From the NCBI RefSeq assembly GCF_030380815.1, contig NZ_JAUDUY010000001.1, positions 1 through 64,000 on the forward strand: a stretch of 64,000 nucleotides of DNA, in the 5' to 3' direction. The stretch comes from Robiginitalea aurantiaca (GTDB taxonomy: Bacteria > Bacteroidota > Bacteroidia > Flavobacteriales > Flavobacteriaceae). Position 1 is the stretch's first letter; each line of letters opens with the position of its first letter. A program made the position numbers and the translations under genes. The notes beneath the pieces were generated by a model, which worked only from the letters and a program-made list of their open reading frames with translations, did no database searches and was not told where the DNA came from. Below are positions 17,248 through 25,336 of this stretch, in pieces.

Positions 17248-18105
17248 ATGACTCTTTACCCTGTTGAAACCGGAAATTTCAAGCTGGATGGTGGCGCCAT
17301 GTTTGGTGTGGTACCCAAGGTCCTGTGGACACGGACCAATCCTGCGGATGAAAACAACCTGATCGATATCGCAGCGCGCAGCCTGCTGATCGAGGATGGG
17401 GGCCGGCTGATCCTTATCGACGCCGGCCTTGGAAACAAGCAATCCGAAAAGTTCTTCAGCCATTATCACAGATGGGGCAACCACTCCCTGGATGCCTCCC
17501 TTAAAAAGCTGGGGTTCCACCGGGATGATATTACCGATGTCTTCCTTACCCATCTTCATTTTGACCATTGCGGTGGGAGTATTCAGTGGAATAAAGACCG
17601 GACCGGATATGAGCCCGCCTTTAAAAATGCCATTTTCTGGACCAATGAAGCGCACTGGAAGTGGGCGACCCAGCCCAATGCGCGCGAGAAGGCCTCTTTC
17701 TTAAAGGAGAACATCCTTCCGATGCAGGACTCCGGACAATTAAAATTTATTTCGCGGGGTTCAGGCGCCTTCCTGCAAAAAAGCCCGCTCGGTTTCGGGA
17801 TTCTTTTTGTTGACGGGCATACAGACAAACAGATGATCCCCCATATTGAATACGGGGGAAAGACGCTGGTTTTTATGGCCGACCTCATCCCAACGGCAGG
17901 TCACATACCACTCCCCTATGTCATGGGTTACGATACCCGCCCCTTGAAGACTATGGAGGAAAAAGCTGTTTTTCTTAAACAGGCAACCGAAAAGGAATAC
18001 GTGTTGTTTATGGAGCACGATGCCCATAACGAGTGCTGTACCCTCAGGCAGACGGAAAAGGGGCCGCGACTGGATAAAACATTCCGTTTTGACGCCCTTT
18101 TTTAG
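17248..18105 (+). CDS. Metallo-beta-lactamase-fold hydrolase
   Basis: This 285-residue cytoplasmic protein has the complete dinuclear zinc signature: THLHFDHCGG with His102, His104, Asp106 and His107, a later histidine in VDGHTDKQM, the bridging aspartate near MADLIP, and a final histidine in MEHDAHNE. The upstream strand LILIDAGLGNK is the usual lead-in. The overall pattern resembles lactonase-type or alkylsulfatase-like MBL hydrolases, but the substrate cannot be told from sequence; lactone or phosphodiester hydrolysis are both possible. No signal peptide is visible. It stands alone between the divergent antiporter gene and the S8 peptidase gene (90 bp gap). Confidence 0.88.
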   Translation: MTLYPVETGNFKLDGGAMFGVVPKVLWTRTNPADENNLIDIAARSLLIEDGGRLILIDAGLGNKQSEKFFSHYHRWGNHSLDASLKKLGFHRDDITDVFLTHLHFDHCGGSIQWNKDRTGYEPAFKNAIFWTNEAHWKWATQPNAREKASFLKENILPMQDSGQLKFISRGSGAFLQKSPLGFGILFVDGHTDKQMIPHIEYGGKTLVFMADLIPTAGHIPLPYVMGYDTRPLKTMEEKAVFLKQATEKEYVLFMEHDAHNECCTLRQTEKGPRLDKTFRFDALF

Positions 18106-18195
18106 CCTCTTGTTAAAGGCCGCCAATTTCCTCAAGGGTACAAGTTTTGAGTTCTTTAAGAGAATATTTGATCGCATGATAGTATTTTAGCCAAA

Positions 18196-19854
18196 ATGAA
18201 TTGTCTGATTATGAAAGTATCCTTCCTGAATTATCTAAAATCCGTATCCTTCTTACTGGTTACCTCCATCACCCTGGCCGGGTGTGGTTCAAAGGCATTG
18301 GTAGGAACCCCGATTGAAAATACCGAAAGCCTTCCGGTGAAAGTTGCCGAACTCGACGAGGCAGAGGCTAAAAGGTGGGGCCATGCAGACCTGCTTACAG
18401 ATACCATCCCCGGGATGAGTGTGGAACGGGCCTATGAAGAGCTTCTTCCAAACCTGAAAGTTCAGGAAAAAGTTATCGTTGCGGTTCTGGATTCCGGTAT
18501 CGACCTGAAACACGAAGATTTAGATGGCGTGCTCTGGACCAACAAAGATGAAGTTGCCGGAAATGACAAAGACGATGACAACAATGGCTTTGTGGATGAT
18601 GTCCACGGGTATAACTTTCTGGGAGAGTCCCTGCATGAGAATCTGGAATACACCCGTATTGTTCGGCTGAATCTGGGTGATTCTCAAATGCAGGCAAAAG
18701 CCCTTTCAACCCTGAACAAGGAATTGGAAGAAGCCAAAGCGAACAAGGCGCGGTATGACCAGCTCTTCAGTACGCTTGAGACCTCGGATGAGGCGGTAAA
18801 AAAATACCTCGGTAAAAGCACCTACACCGCGGAAGACCTTGCGGGCATCCCCTCCGATGCAGGGCTGCAACAAAATGTGGGCGTGCTCCAGCAGATGCTC
18901 GGCTATGGCGCCCCCATCGATGTGATCAAAGGACAGATTCAGGAAGGGGTAAAATATTTTGACGGGCAGGTAAAATACCACCTCAACAAGGATTTTGACG
19001 GCCGTACGGTAGTCGGGGACAAACCTTATGACATCAACAGCAGGGGTTATGGGAACGGGAACCCCATGAACCGGTCCGAAGATGAGTCACACGGGTCGCA
19101 TGTTGCGGGAATTATCGCTGCCGAACGCGGTAATGGCCTCGGTGTGGACGGGGTGGCTGACCACGTTCAAATCATGAGCATCCGCGCCGTTCCTGACGGG
19201 GACGAGTACGATAAAGACATCGCCCTGGGAATCCGCTACGCTGTGGACAACGGGGCCCGTATTATCAATGCAAGTTTTGGAAAATCGTTTTCCCCGAATA
19301 AGGAGTGGGTTTATGAGGCGATCAAATACGCCGCCGAGAAAGACGTGCTCTTTGTCCACGCCGCCGGGAACGACGGGTTGGACCTGGATGATGCGGCCAA
19401 CGCGAACTACCCTAACGACCAGGTGTTCACCGGGCCTGAAATGGCAGACAACGTAATCACTATCGGTTCCCTTAACGACACCTATGGTCCTGAAATGGTG
19501 TCCGCCTTTTCAAATTACGGACTCAGCAACGTGGACATCTTTGCCCCTGGGGGCGGGATCTACTCCACCATGCCCGGGAATGAATACGAGTTTCAGGGAG
19601 GCACCTCCATGGCGGCCCCTGCCGTCAGTGGTATTGCGGCACTGATCCTTTCGAGGTATCCCAAGCTGTCAGCCTCTCAGGTCAAAAAGATCATTATGCA
19701 GTCCGGGGTCCCGATAAGCATAGAGGTGAATGTCGCCGGAGATGAGTCGGCTAAAAAACCCCTGAAAGCCATTTCCCGCACCGGAAAAATTGCTAATGCC
19801 TATAACGCCTTGCTGCTGGCAGACCAGGTCTCCAGAGGCAAAATATCATTATAA
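18196..19854 (+). CDS. Subtilisin-like S8 serine protease lipoprotein
   Basis: This 552-residue protein (or 547 if the ATG at 18211 is used) has a lipobox at cysteine 30 (ITLAGCGS). The catalytic triad is intact: Asp99 in VAVLDSGID, His299 in the HGSHVAGI motif and Ser471 in GGTSMAAPAVSG. About 200 residues separate Asp and His, far more than in subtilisin. The insertion carries an acidic Ca-binding-like stretch (NDKDDDNNGFVDD) and a helical segment rich in K and E. There is no type IX sorting domain, so it should stay lipid-anchored in the envelope. The stop is 10 bp before the M1 peptidase start, which indicates an operon of two exported peptidases. Confidence 0.93.
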   Translation: MNCLIMKVSFLNYLKSVSFLLVTSITLAGCGSKALVGTPIENTESLPVKVAELDEAEAKRWGHADLLTDTIPGMSVERAYEELLPNLKVQEKVIVAVLDSGIDLKHEDLDGVLWTNKDEVAGNDKDDDNNGFVDDVHGYNFLGESLHENLEYTRIVRLNLGDSQMQAKALSTLNKELEEAKANKARYDQLFSTLETSDEAVKKYLGKSTYTAEDLAGIPSDAGLQQNVGVLQQMLGYGAPIDVIKGQIQEGVKYFDGQVKYHLNKDFDGRTVVGDKPYDINSRGYGNGNPMNRSEDESHGSHVAGIIAAERGNGLGVDGVADHVQIMSIRAVPDGDEYDKDIALGIRYAVDNGARIINASFGKSFSPNKEWVYEAIKYAAEKDVLFVHAAGNDGLDLDDAANANYPNDQVFTGPEMADNVITIGSLNDTYGPEMVSAFSNYGLSNVDIFAPGGGIYSTMPGNEYEFQGGTSMAAPAVSGIAALILSRYPKLSASQVKKIIMQSGVPISIEVNVAGDESAKKPLKAISRTGKIANAYNALLLADQVSRGKISL

Positions 19855-19864
19855 TTCCTATCAC

Positions 19865-21709
19865 ATGAGACTTATTTGTATTCTATTCCTTGCAGGGGTC
19901 TTTGGACTCCAGGCACAGGGAAACCACGCTTACTGGCAACAACATGCCGATTACGACATGGAGGTGTCCATGGATGTCGAGACGTTCCAATACACCGGGG
20001 CCCAAACACTGGTCTACACCAATAATTCTCCGGATACCCTTAACCGGGTATTCTACCACATGTATTTCAATGCCTTTCAGCCTGGAAGTGAAATGGATAT
20101 GCGTCTGCAAAGCGTAGAAGACCCCGATCGGAGGATGACCACAGAAGGAAGGAGCAGGATCGCGGCACTTAGTCCGGAGGAAATCGGTTATCTCAGAGCA
20201 TCTGCTCTAAAGCAGGATGGGGTTCCCGTGGAGGGTACCCTGGAGGGCACCGTACTGGTCGTTCCGCTGAATGCGCCGATTCTTCCAGGAGGTAAAACAA
20301 CTTTTGAGATGGCCTTCGAAGGTCAGGTTCCGCTTCAGATCCGTCGTTCCGGCCGCAACAGCAGTGAAGGAGTTGCCCTTTCAATGAGTCAGTGGTACCC
20401 CAAAATGGCCGAATACGATTTTGAAGGGTGGCATGCAGATCCGTATATCGCCAGGGAATTCCACGGGGTATGGGCCGACTTCGATGTAAAACTAACCCTT
20501 GACAAGGAATACGTGGTTGGAGGAACCGGGTATTTGCAGAACCCTCAGGAAATCGGACACGGATACGAGAAACCAGGGTCAAAAGTATCCCGTCAGAAAG
20601 GCAAGACACTGACCTGGCATTTCAAAGCGCCGAACGTACATGATTTTATGTGGGGGGCAGATCCGGAATACATCCACGACATCTATCCGATGCCCAATGG
20701 TCCCGACCTCCATTTCTTTTATAAGAACAAGCCTGAGCTTCTGGAAAATTGGAAAAACCTGCAACCAAAAACAGCCGAAGCCATGGACTTTTTTAACAAG
20801 AACATCGGCCCGTACCCTTATGAGCAGTATTCTGTGGTGCAGGGAGGAGACGGGGGCATGGAATATGCCATGAGTACGCTGATTACCGGGGAGCGGAGCT
20901 TTGAAAGCCTTGTAGGGGTAATGGTTCACGAAATGGCCCACTCCTGGTTTCAGCACGTGCTGGCAACCAATGAATCACGGCACGAATGGATGGATGAAGG
21001 ATTTACTTCATTTATTTCATCCCTGTGTATGAACCAAATCATGGCTCGCGACAACGAAAATCCGTTTTCGGGTTCCTACAATGGATACCTGTCTTTGGCG
21101 ACTTCAGGCAGGGAGCAACCCATGGCGACGCATGCGGACAGGTATAGTTTTAATTCCGGGTATGGGATCTCAGCCTACAGCAAAGGAGCTGTTTTTCTGG
21201 CACAGCTTGGATATATTATCGGGCAGGACAAGCTTATTGCTACCCTGAAGAGGTATTACAACGATTTCAAGTTTAAGCATCCGACCCCGAATGATTTTAT
21301 CCGCTCTGCTGAAAAAGTCTCCGGGATGGAGCTGGAATGGTACCTCACGGACTGGACCCAGACAACCAATACCATTGATTACGGGATTGAAAGTGTCGAG
21401 GCGAACGGGAATGCAACCTCCATCACCCTGAAGCGCATCGGGTTGATGCCGATGCCGATAGATGTCCTGGTGGTTTTCAAAGACAATTCACAAAAAACCT
21501 ATTATGCGCCTTTGAGGATGATGTATGGGGAAAAGGAAAATCCCTATCCTGGAATTGACCGGGAAGTGCTGGAAGACTGGCCATGGGCACAATCGGAATA
21601 CACCATTGAGGTAAATGCGCCAAAAGACCAGATTTTGGCCATTCTGATAGACCCTTCTCAATTGATGGCCGACATCGCTCCTGAAAACAATGGCTGGCAG
21701 GCCGAGTAG
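19865..21709 (+). CDS. M1 family zinc aminopeptidase, exported
   Basis: This 614-residue protein has a signal peptide (RLICILFLAGVFGLQAQG) and an N-terminal beta domain. The M1 catalytic centre is HEMAH (His355, Glu356, His359) followed 19 residues on by the third zinc ligand, Glu378, in MDEGFTSF. The exopeptidase loop reads GGMEYAMS in place of the common GAMEN. M1 enzymes release N-terminal amino acids from peptides. The frame is open to 19790, but those codons overlap the S8 gene and encode no export signal, so I start at the ATG at 19865. It is probably periplasmic and co-expressed with the preceding S8 protease. The convergent deacylase gene ends four bases beyond its stop. Confidence 0.92.
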   Translation: MRLICILFLAGVFGLQAQGNHAYWQQHADYDMEVSMDVETFQYTGAQTLVYTNNSPDTLNRVFYHMYFNAFQPGSEMDMRLQSVEDPDRRMTTEGRSRIAALSPEEIGYLRASALKQDGVPVEGTLEGTVLVVPLNAPILPGGKTTFEMAFEGQVPLQIRRSGRNSSEGVALSMSQWYPKMAEYDFEGWHADPYIAREFHGVWADFDVKLTLDKEYVVGGTGYLQNPQEIGHGYEKPGSKVSRQKGKTLTWHFKAPNVHDFMWGADPEYIHDIYPMPNGPDLHFFYKNKPELLENWKNLQPKTAEAMDFFNKNIGPYPYEQYSVVQGGDGGMEYAMSTLITGERSFESLVGVMVHEMAHSWFQHVLATNESRHEWMDEGFTSFISSLCMNQIMARDNENPFSGSYNGYLSLATSGREQPMATHADRYSFNSGYGISAYSKGAVFLAQLGYIIGQDKLIATLKRYYNDFKFKHPTPNDFIRSAEKVSGMELEWYLTDWTQTTNTIDYGIESVEANGNATSITLKRIGLMPMPIDVLVVFKDNSQKTYYAPLRMMYGEKENPYPGIDREVLEDWPWAQSEYTIEVNAPKDQILAILIDPSQLMADIAPENNGWQAE

Positions 21710-21713
21710 TATT

Positions 21714-22934
21714 TTAGTCTTCTGAAAACCAGAAGGTATTTCTGTAGTCTTCGTTCCGCGCTTTGTGCTCCCGGTTGCTGATGATAAGATGCGTCTGATC
21801 CCGCTGACGGCTTCGGTATCCGAGGAGGTGGAAGATTGGACGGTTCATGAAACGGGCCACGTTGAGATTGACAATAAGCGCATTGTGCTCTTTATCGGCC
21901 CAGCTTACCCCAGGTAAGCGGATGAGTGTTTCATGTATTTTCCATTTCCGGAGCTTCGCAGAAAGTTTCAGGGCCCAGGCAGGGGTTTTACGAATGAGAA
22001 AAAAACCTTCTTCTCCCTGTTTCTGGTAGAGCGGCATAAAGAGGATCCCTTTTTTCTGCATTTCAATCGGGCCGCCTTCGTCCGAGCCGAGGACCGTTCC
22101 TTTCGGAAGGGGTTGAAAGCTTTCGAAACCATCTTTCATTTTAAAGGTATGGGTCTCCGACAACTCGTGCCTATAAAACACTTCATAAAAATCATGGTCC
22201 GACTCCGCAGCCCGGTCCAGGCGCTCAAAATTCTCTTGCTTTCCGGGGTGTGCCGATAATAGCTCGGTATAACAAAGGGTGAGCCAGATAAAGTCCACGG
22301 CATTTCGAACTGCTGCCGGGTCCTGATGCGTCCCGGATTCAAACCCCAGGGCCACGTAACCCAATTCATTGATGTAGCTCAGTAAGGGTCCTTCGAGATA
22401 TTCTTCGATCCCCAGGATTACGGGTACCGGGAATTCCCTCGAAAAAAACCTGTTGATAATCGAGTCATTGATGGTGATAAAGGGCTTGGTTTTACTCGAA
22501 GTGGTGTGGAGGTCTATAAAATAAAAAGGGGGGGAATGGGTTTTTAACAACTCTTGTATCCAACCGTATATCAGAACGAGTTCCTTTTCTTCGCAGGAGC
22601 GTTCTTCTTCAGGTTTAGCCAAAACACTTTCAAGGCGTCTCCGGCTCCAAATCCGGTTGAGATCATGGTCCAGAAAGCGCTCTTTTCGAATCAGGGCAGG
22701 AAGGTTTCCCCGGATACCGATTAAGGAGCCCCGATCTAAAGTGATTCCTTCTTCCTGAAGTGTCCTAAAGACCTCGGAAAGCGCTTCTACGCCCGCGGGC
22801 TCGTTCCCGTGTATTCCGCCAAAAAAGACTACCGTAGGGCCAGGTTTCCCTGTGTTAATGCTGCCCAGAATGCGCTCTCCCGCTAAGGCTCCTGTTTGTT
22901 CCGCATGGGTTTTTACCATATCAATGGATGTCAT
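21714..22934 (-). CDS. Succinylglutamate desuccinylase/aspartoacylase-family (M14-type) hydrolase
   Basis: This 406-residue protein shows the AstE/AspA zinc-site layout: GGIHGNEPAG with ligands His42 and Glu45, the conserved DHDLNRIW segment, and FIDLHTTSS, which provides the third ligand histidine. Family members cleave N-acyl amino acids (N-acetylaspartate, N-succinylglutamate) or small peptide-like amides; the actual substrate is unknown. The start is the ATG at 22934, since upstream codons begin with TTG and overlap the next gene further. This ATG lies 14 bases inside the 3' end of the GCS2-CBS gene, so the two are translationally coupled. That coupling suggests that ligase and hydrolase act on the same amide bond or pathway. 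Confidence 0.85.
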   Translation of the reverse strand: MTSIDMVKTHAEQTGALAGERILGSINTGKPGPTVVFFGGIHGNEPAGVEALSEVFRTLQEEGITLDRGSLIGIRGNLPALIRKERFLDHDLNRIWSRRRLESVLAKPEEERSCEEKELVLIYGWIQELLKTHSPPFYFIDLHTTSSKTKPFITINDSIINRFFSREFPVPVILGIEEYLEGPLLSYINELGYVALGFESGTHQDPAAVRNAVDFIWLTLCYTELLSAHPGKQENFERLDRAAESDHDFYEVFYRHELSETHTFKMKDGFESFQPLPKGTVLGSDEGGPIEMQKKGILFMPLYQKQGEEGFFLIRKTPAWALKLSAKLRKWKIHETLIRLPGVSWADKEHNALIVNLNVARFMNRPIFHLLGYRSRQRDQTHLIISNREHKARNEDYRNTFWFSED

Positions 22935-24777
22935 TGGATGTAAGAATCCCAACTAGTGTGTTTTCCATCACTACAGGAAGGCCTTCTAAATTGTGTTTCT
23001 TCATGATGTCTTTTGCCTCGCTTATCAGGGTTTCCGGGCTTACCCATTCCGGATCTCTATTCATGACTTCCTGAATGCTGAGATCATATACTCGCTTGTC
23101 CTCCCCGAGGACTTCAACGGCTTTCCAGGTGAGCATCCCCACGAGTTTGTTCGCGTCGTTCAGAACGGGCAGGTGGTGAATGTCGTTCCATTTCATCATA
23201 CCGAGGACCAGGGCAGCACTGTCGTCCTCCTGAGCGGTTATGATCTTGGTGCTCATAAGATCCCCGACCTTTCGTGTTTTCTTGGTGTCCTTGAGTTCAA
23301 AACGCCGTCCCCGTTTCCAGGCGTCTACCGGGTACCCTTTGTAGGAGCGGTCGAACAAGGTTGCCGTAAGCCGGCGCAAGGCCTCAGGGGCATGGTATTC
23401 TTTTCTGAGCTCCCGATATGTCTTCACCATCCATTCCGACCCGTTCTGAGAATTGACCCGGTTTTCGATAAGGCCCAGGTAATGCTCCGCATCCTTCCTG
23501 CTCACATTGGCCCGGCTAAGCCCTTTATAAGCCATCGGCAGAAAGTGGTGCAGAATCAATTCCTTCGTCGGCATAATCTTGTCTTCCCAGTGAAATTGCG
23601 CGGCCATTCCATACCTCGCGGCATTGAAAAAGTTCTTTTTCGCGTCCTTAAAATCCATACGTTCATGAATGTTGTCCCACTCTTTAGGGCGTCCGAGCAT
23701 AACCCCTACCCAAAACATCATATTAGCTATTTCATCTGAGGTGGTGGGGCCGGAGGGAAGGTATCGGTTTTCGATTCTCAAATGCGGTTTCCCATGCGTC
23801 CTTCCATAGCACAATCGGTTCCAGGGATACACCGTGCCATTGTGCAGGTTTAGGGCCGACAGCTTGGGGGTTATCCCTTCTTTGAGCTGTTCCAGGCTGT
23901 CTTCCGGCTCAAAATCCGTCGAAATCAGGCTGCGGAACCTCACGATTGACTCTTTAAAAAAGTCCGCTGCAGTTCCTTCTGCCCAGCCGGCGCCAAAACC
24001 CACCCGGGGTTCGCGTTCATTCAAAAGGAATGTGCTTTTACGGGTATCGACACTCTGCGTAAACAGTGCAATCCGCGTTTCCTCCCACAACTCCCTCCCC
24101 ATGAGCATGGGAGAGTTCGTACATATGCTGAGGACCGGACCGGAAATCGCCTGGGCCCAATTATAGGTGTTTGCAAAGTCATCAGGGTCTATCTGCAGGT
24201 GGGTCTGAAAGCTCGTATTGCAACCCTCGTACATAATGGAGTCGTGATGCAGGTTAATCTCATCCACGCCTTTGATGTGTAGTTCCATATTGCTACCCCG
24301 GACTTCGGTTATCGCGTCCGACAGTATTTTATACCGCTCCTTTGGGGTCATATAGTCCAGCTTGAGATAGGGAGTGCTAATCGTCGGCAGGATTCCAGTT
24401 ATGATAATATTATTCTTGTGCTTTTCTGCCGCCTTTTGTGCGTGGTCGAGGAGTTTGTTCAATTGTTGGTGCATGTCAGAGAAGCAGGTTCCGGTAAGCG
24501 GTCGGGGGTCCAGGTTTATCTCCAGATTATAACGGGTAAGCTCGGGGGTAAAATGCTCCTCATTGATCGTTTCTAAAACCTCAACGGCCTGGTCGGAAGG
24601 CTCCCAGTGTTCATTGACCAGGCAAAACTCCTGCTCAGCCCCGATGTGCATAGGGTCGGTGGAAAAAGCACCCTCCTGAAGCATCTTTTCCAAGGCCTCC
24701 AAATCCGTAAGTAACCGGTAAAAATAGTTTTGTCTTTCCTCTGAGTTGCTTAATCGCTTAACCGTATGTGTCCCCAT
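22921..24777 (-). CDS. GCS2-type carboxylate-amine ligase with C-terminal CBS domain pair
   Basis: This 618-residue protein is in two parts. Residues about 30-400 form a glutamate-cysteine-ligase-2-like catalytic domain: IGAEQEFCLV at the start, LTRYNLEINLDPRPLTG, and the NTSFQTHLQI and NSPMLMGRELWEETR segments. It would use ATP to join a carboxylate, probably the gamma- or alpha-carboxyl of an amino acid, to an amine. Residues about 490-618 contain two CBS motifs (MSTKIITAQEDDSA...HHLPVLNDANKLVGMLT, and MNRDPEWVSPETLIS...GLPVVMENTLVGILT), which normally bind adenine nucleotides and regulate the attached enzyme. The gene overlaps the deacylase gene by 14 bp. True glutathione synthesis is one option, but the coupled deacylase argues for a different amide product. 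Confidence 0.87.
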   Translation of the reverse strand: MGTHTVKRLSNSEERQNYFYRLLTDLEALEKMLQEGAFSTDPMHIGAEQEFCLVNEHWEPSDQAVEVLETINEEHFTPELTRYNLEINLDPRPLTGTCFSDMHQQLNKLLDHAQKAAEKHKNNIIITGILPTISTPYLKLDYMTPKERYKILSDAITEVRGSNMELHIKGVDEINLHHDSIMYEGCNTSFQTHLQIDPDDFANTYNWAQAISGPVLSICTNSPMLMGRELWEETRIALFTQSVDTRKSTFLLNEREPRVGFGAGWAEGTAADFFKESIVRFRSLISTDFEPEDSLEQLKEGITPKLSALNLHNGTVYPWNRLCYGRTHGKPHLRIENRYLPSGPTTSDEIANMMFWVGVMLGRPKEWDNIHERMDFKDAKKNFFNAARYGMAAQFHWEDKIMPTKELILHHFLPMAYKGLSRANVSRKDAEHYLGLIENRVNSQNGSEWMVKTYRELRKEYHAPEALRRLTATLFDRSYKGYPVDAWKRGRRFELKDTKKTRKVGDLMSTKIITAQEDDSAALVLGMMKWNDIHHLPVLNDANKLVGMLTWKAVEVLGEDKRVYDLSIQEVMNRDPEWVSPETLISEAKDIMKKHNLEGLPVVMENTLVGILTSNDIH

Positions 24778-24824
24778 ATAATTTGGTTTTTGATCGGATT
24801 ACCCATTCAGGCAATTTAGCATAT

Positions 24825-24867
24825 GGTGTCGGCGTTATCTATGATAATTATCATTCCTGCCGACGCC
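24825..24867. promoter_or_regulatory. Nested inverted repeat (Fur-box-like core) between GCS2-CBS and rnpA
   Basis: A perfect 14-bp palindrome, ATGATAATTATCAT (24841-24854), is nested in outer arms GGTGTCGGC (24825-24833) and GCCGACGCC (24859-24867), which pair with one G-T mismatch. The core resembles the GATAAT...ATTATC words of Fur-type operators. It sits in the 112-bp gap between two divergent starts, where an operator would be expected. The binding protein is unknown and the Fur resemblance is only by eye. Confidence 0.45.
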
Positions 24868-24889
24868 TAATTTATTGCTATTTTTGGAC

Positions 24890-25336
24890 ATGTCCTCCAA
24901 CAGGTTTCCAAAGAGTCAGCGTCTATCCCGTAAAAAGCTATGGGAAGCGGTGTTTGAGAATGGGACGCGTTTAAAAGCGTATCCGCTTGCCCTTTATGTG
25001 CTTCAGGCGCCGCTCCCGGGGGCCGTTCCTGTTCAGGCTGGTTTTGCCGTACCGAAGCGCAACTTTCGAAAAGCCGTGCAGCGCAATCGGGTCAAGCGAC
25101 TCATGAGAGAGGCGTATCGGCTGGAAAGGCAGGCTTATTTTAACACATTGGAAAGACCCTTTGCCCTGGTATTTTTATACCTTGGAAAAGACATCCCGGA
25201 CTTTGGGCAGGTGACCACGGCCATGAAGGCCGTTTTAAAAAAATTTGAAACCTATGAAGCGACTTCTCAAATCAAAGCTGATCATTCCGCTCCTGGCCCT
25301 GACCGTCTTCCTGACGGCCACGGGATTCAAGAGTGA
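24890..25336 (+). CDS. rnpA: Ribonuclease P protein component
   Basis: This 148-residue basic protein assists the RNA subunit in removing tRNA 5' leaders. The sequence shows the family pattern: SRKKLWEAVFENGTRL near the start, AGFAVPKRNFRKAVQRNRVKRLMREAYR (the RNR motif that contacts RNA) and ALVFLYLGK. The family usually has about 110-130 residues. Here the last 28 residues (from about ETYEATSQ) have no family look and are read from DNA that also encodes the start of the S41 protease in another frame. I use the ATG at 24890; a TTG at 24875 is also open. A TATTTTTG promoter-like box at 24879 is too close to this ATG unless the mRNA is nearly leaderless. Confidence 0.92.
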   Translation: MSSNRFPKSQRLSRKKLWEAVFENGTRLKAYPLALYVLQAPLPGAVPVQAGFAVPKRNFRKAVQRNRVKRLMREAYRLERQAYFNTLERPFALVFLYLGKDIPDFGQVTTAMKAVLKKFETYEATSQIKADHSAPGPDRLPDGHGIQE

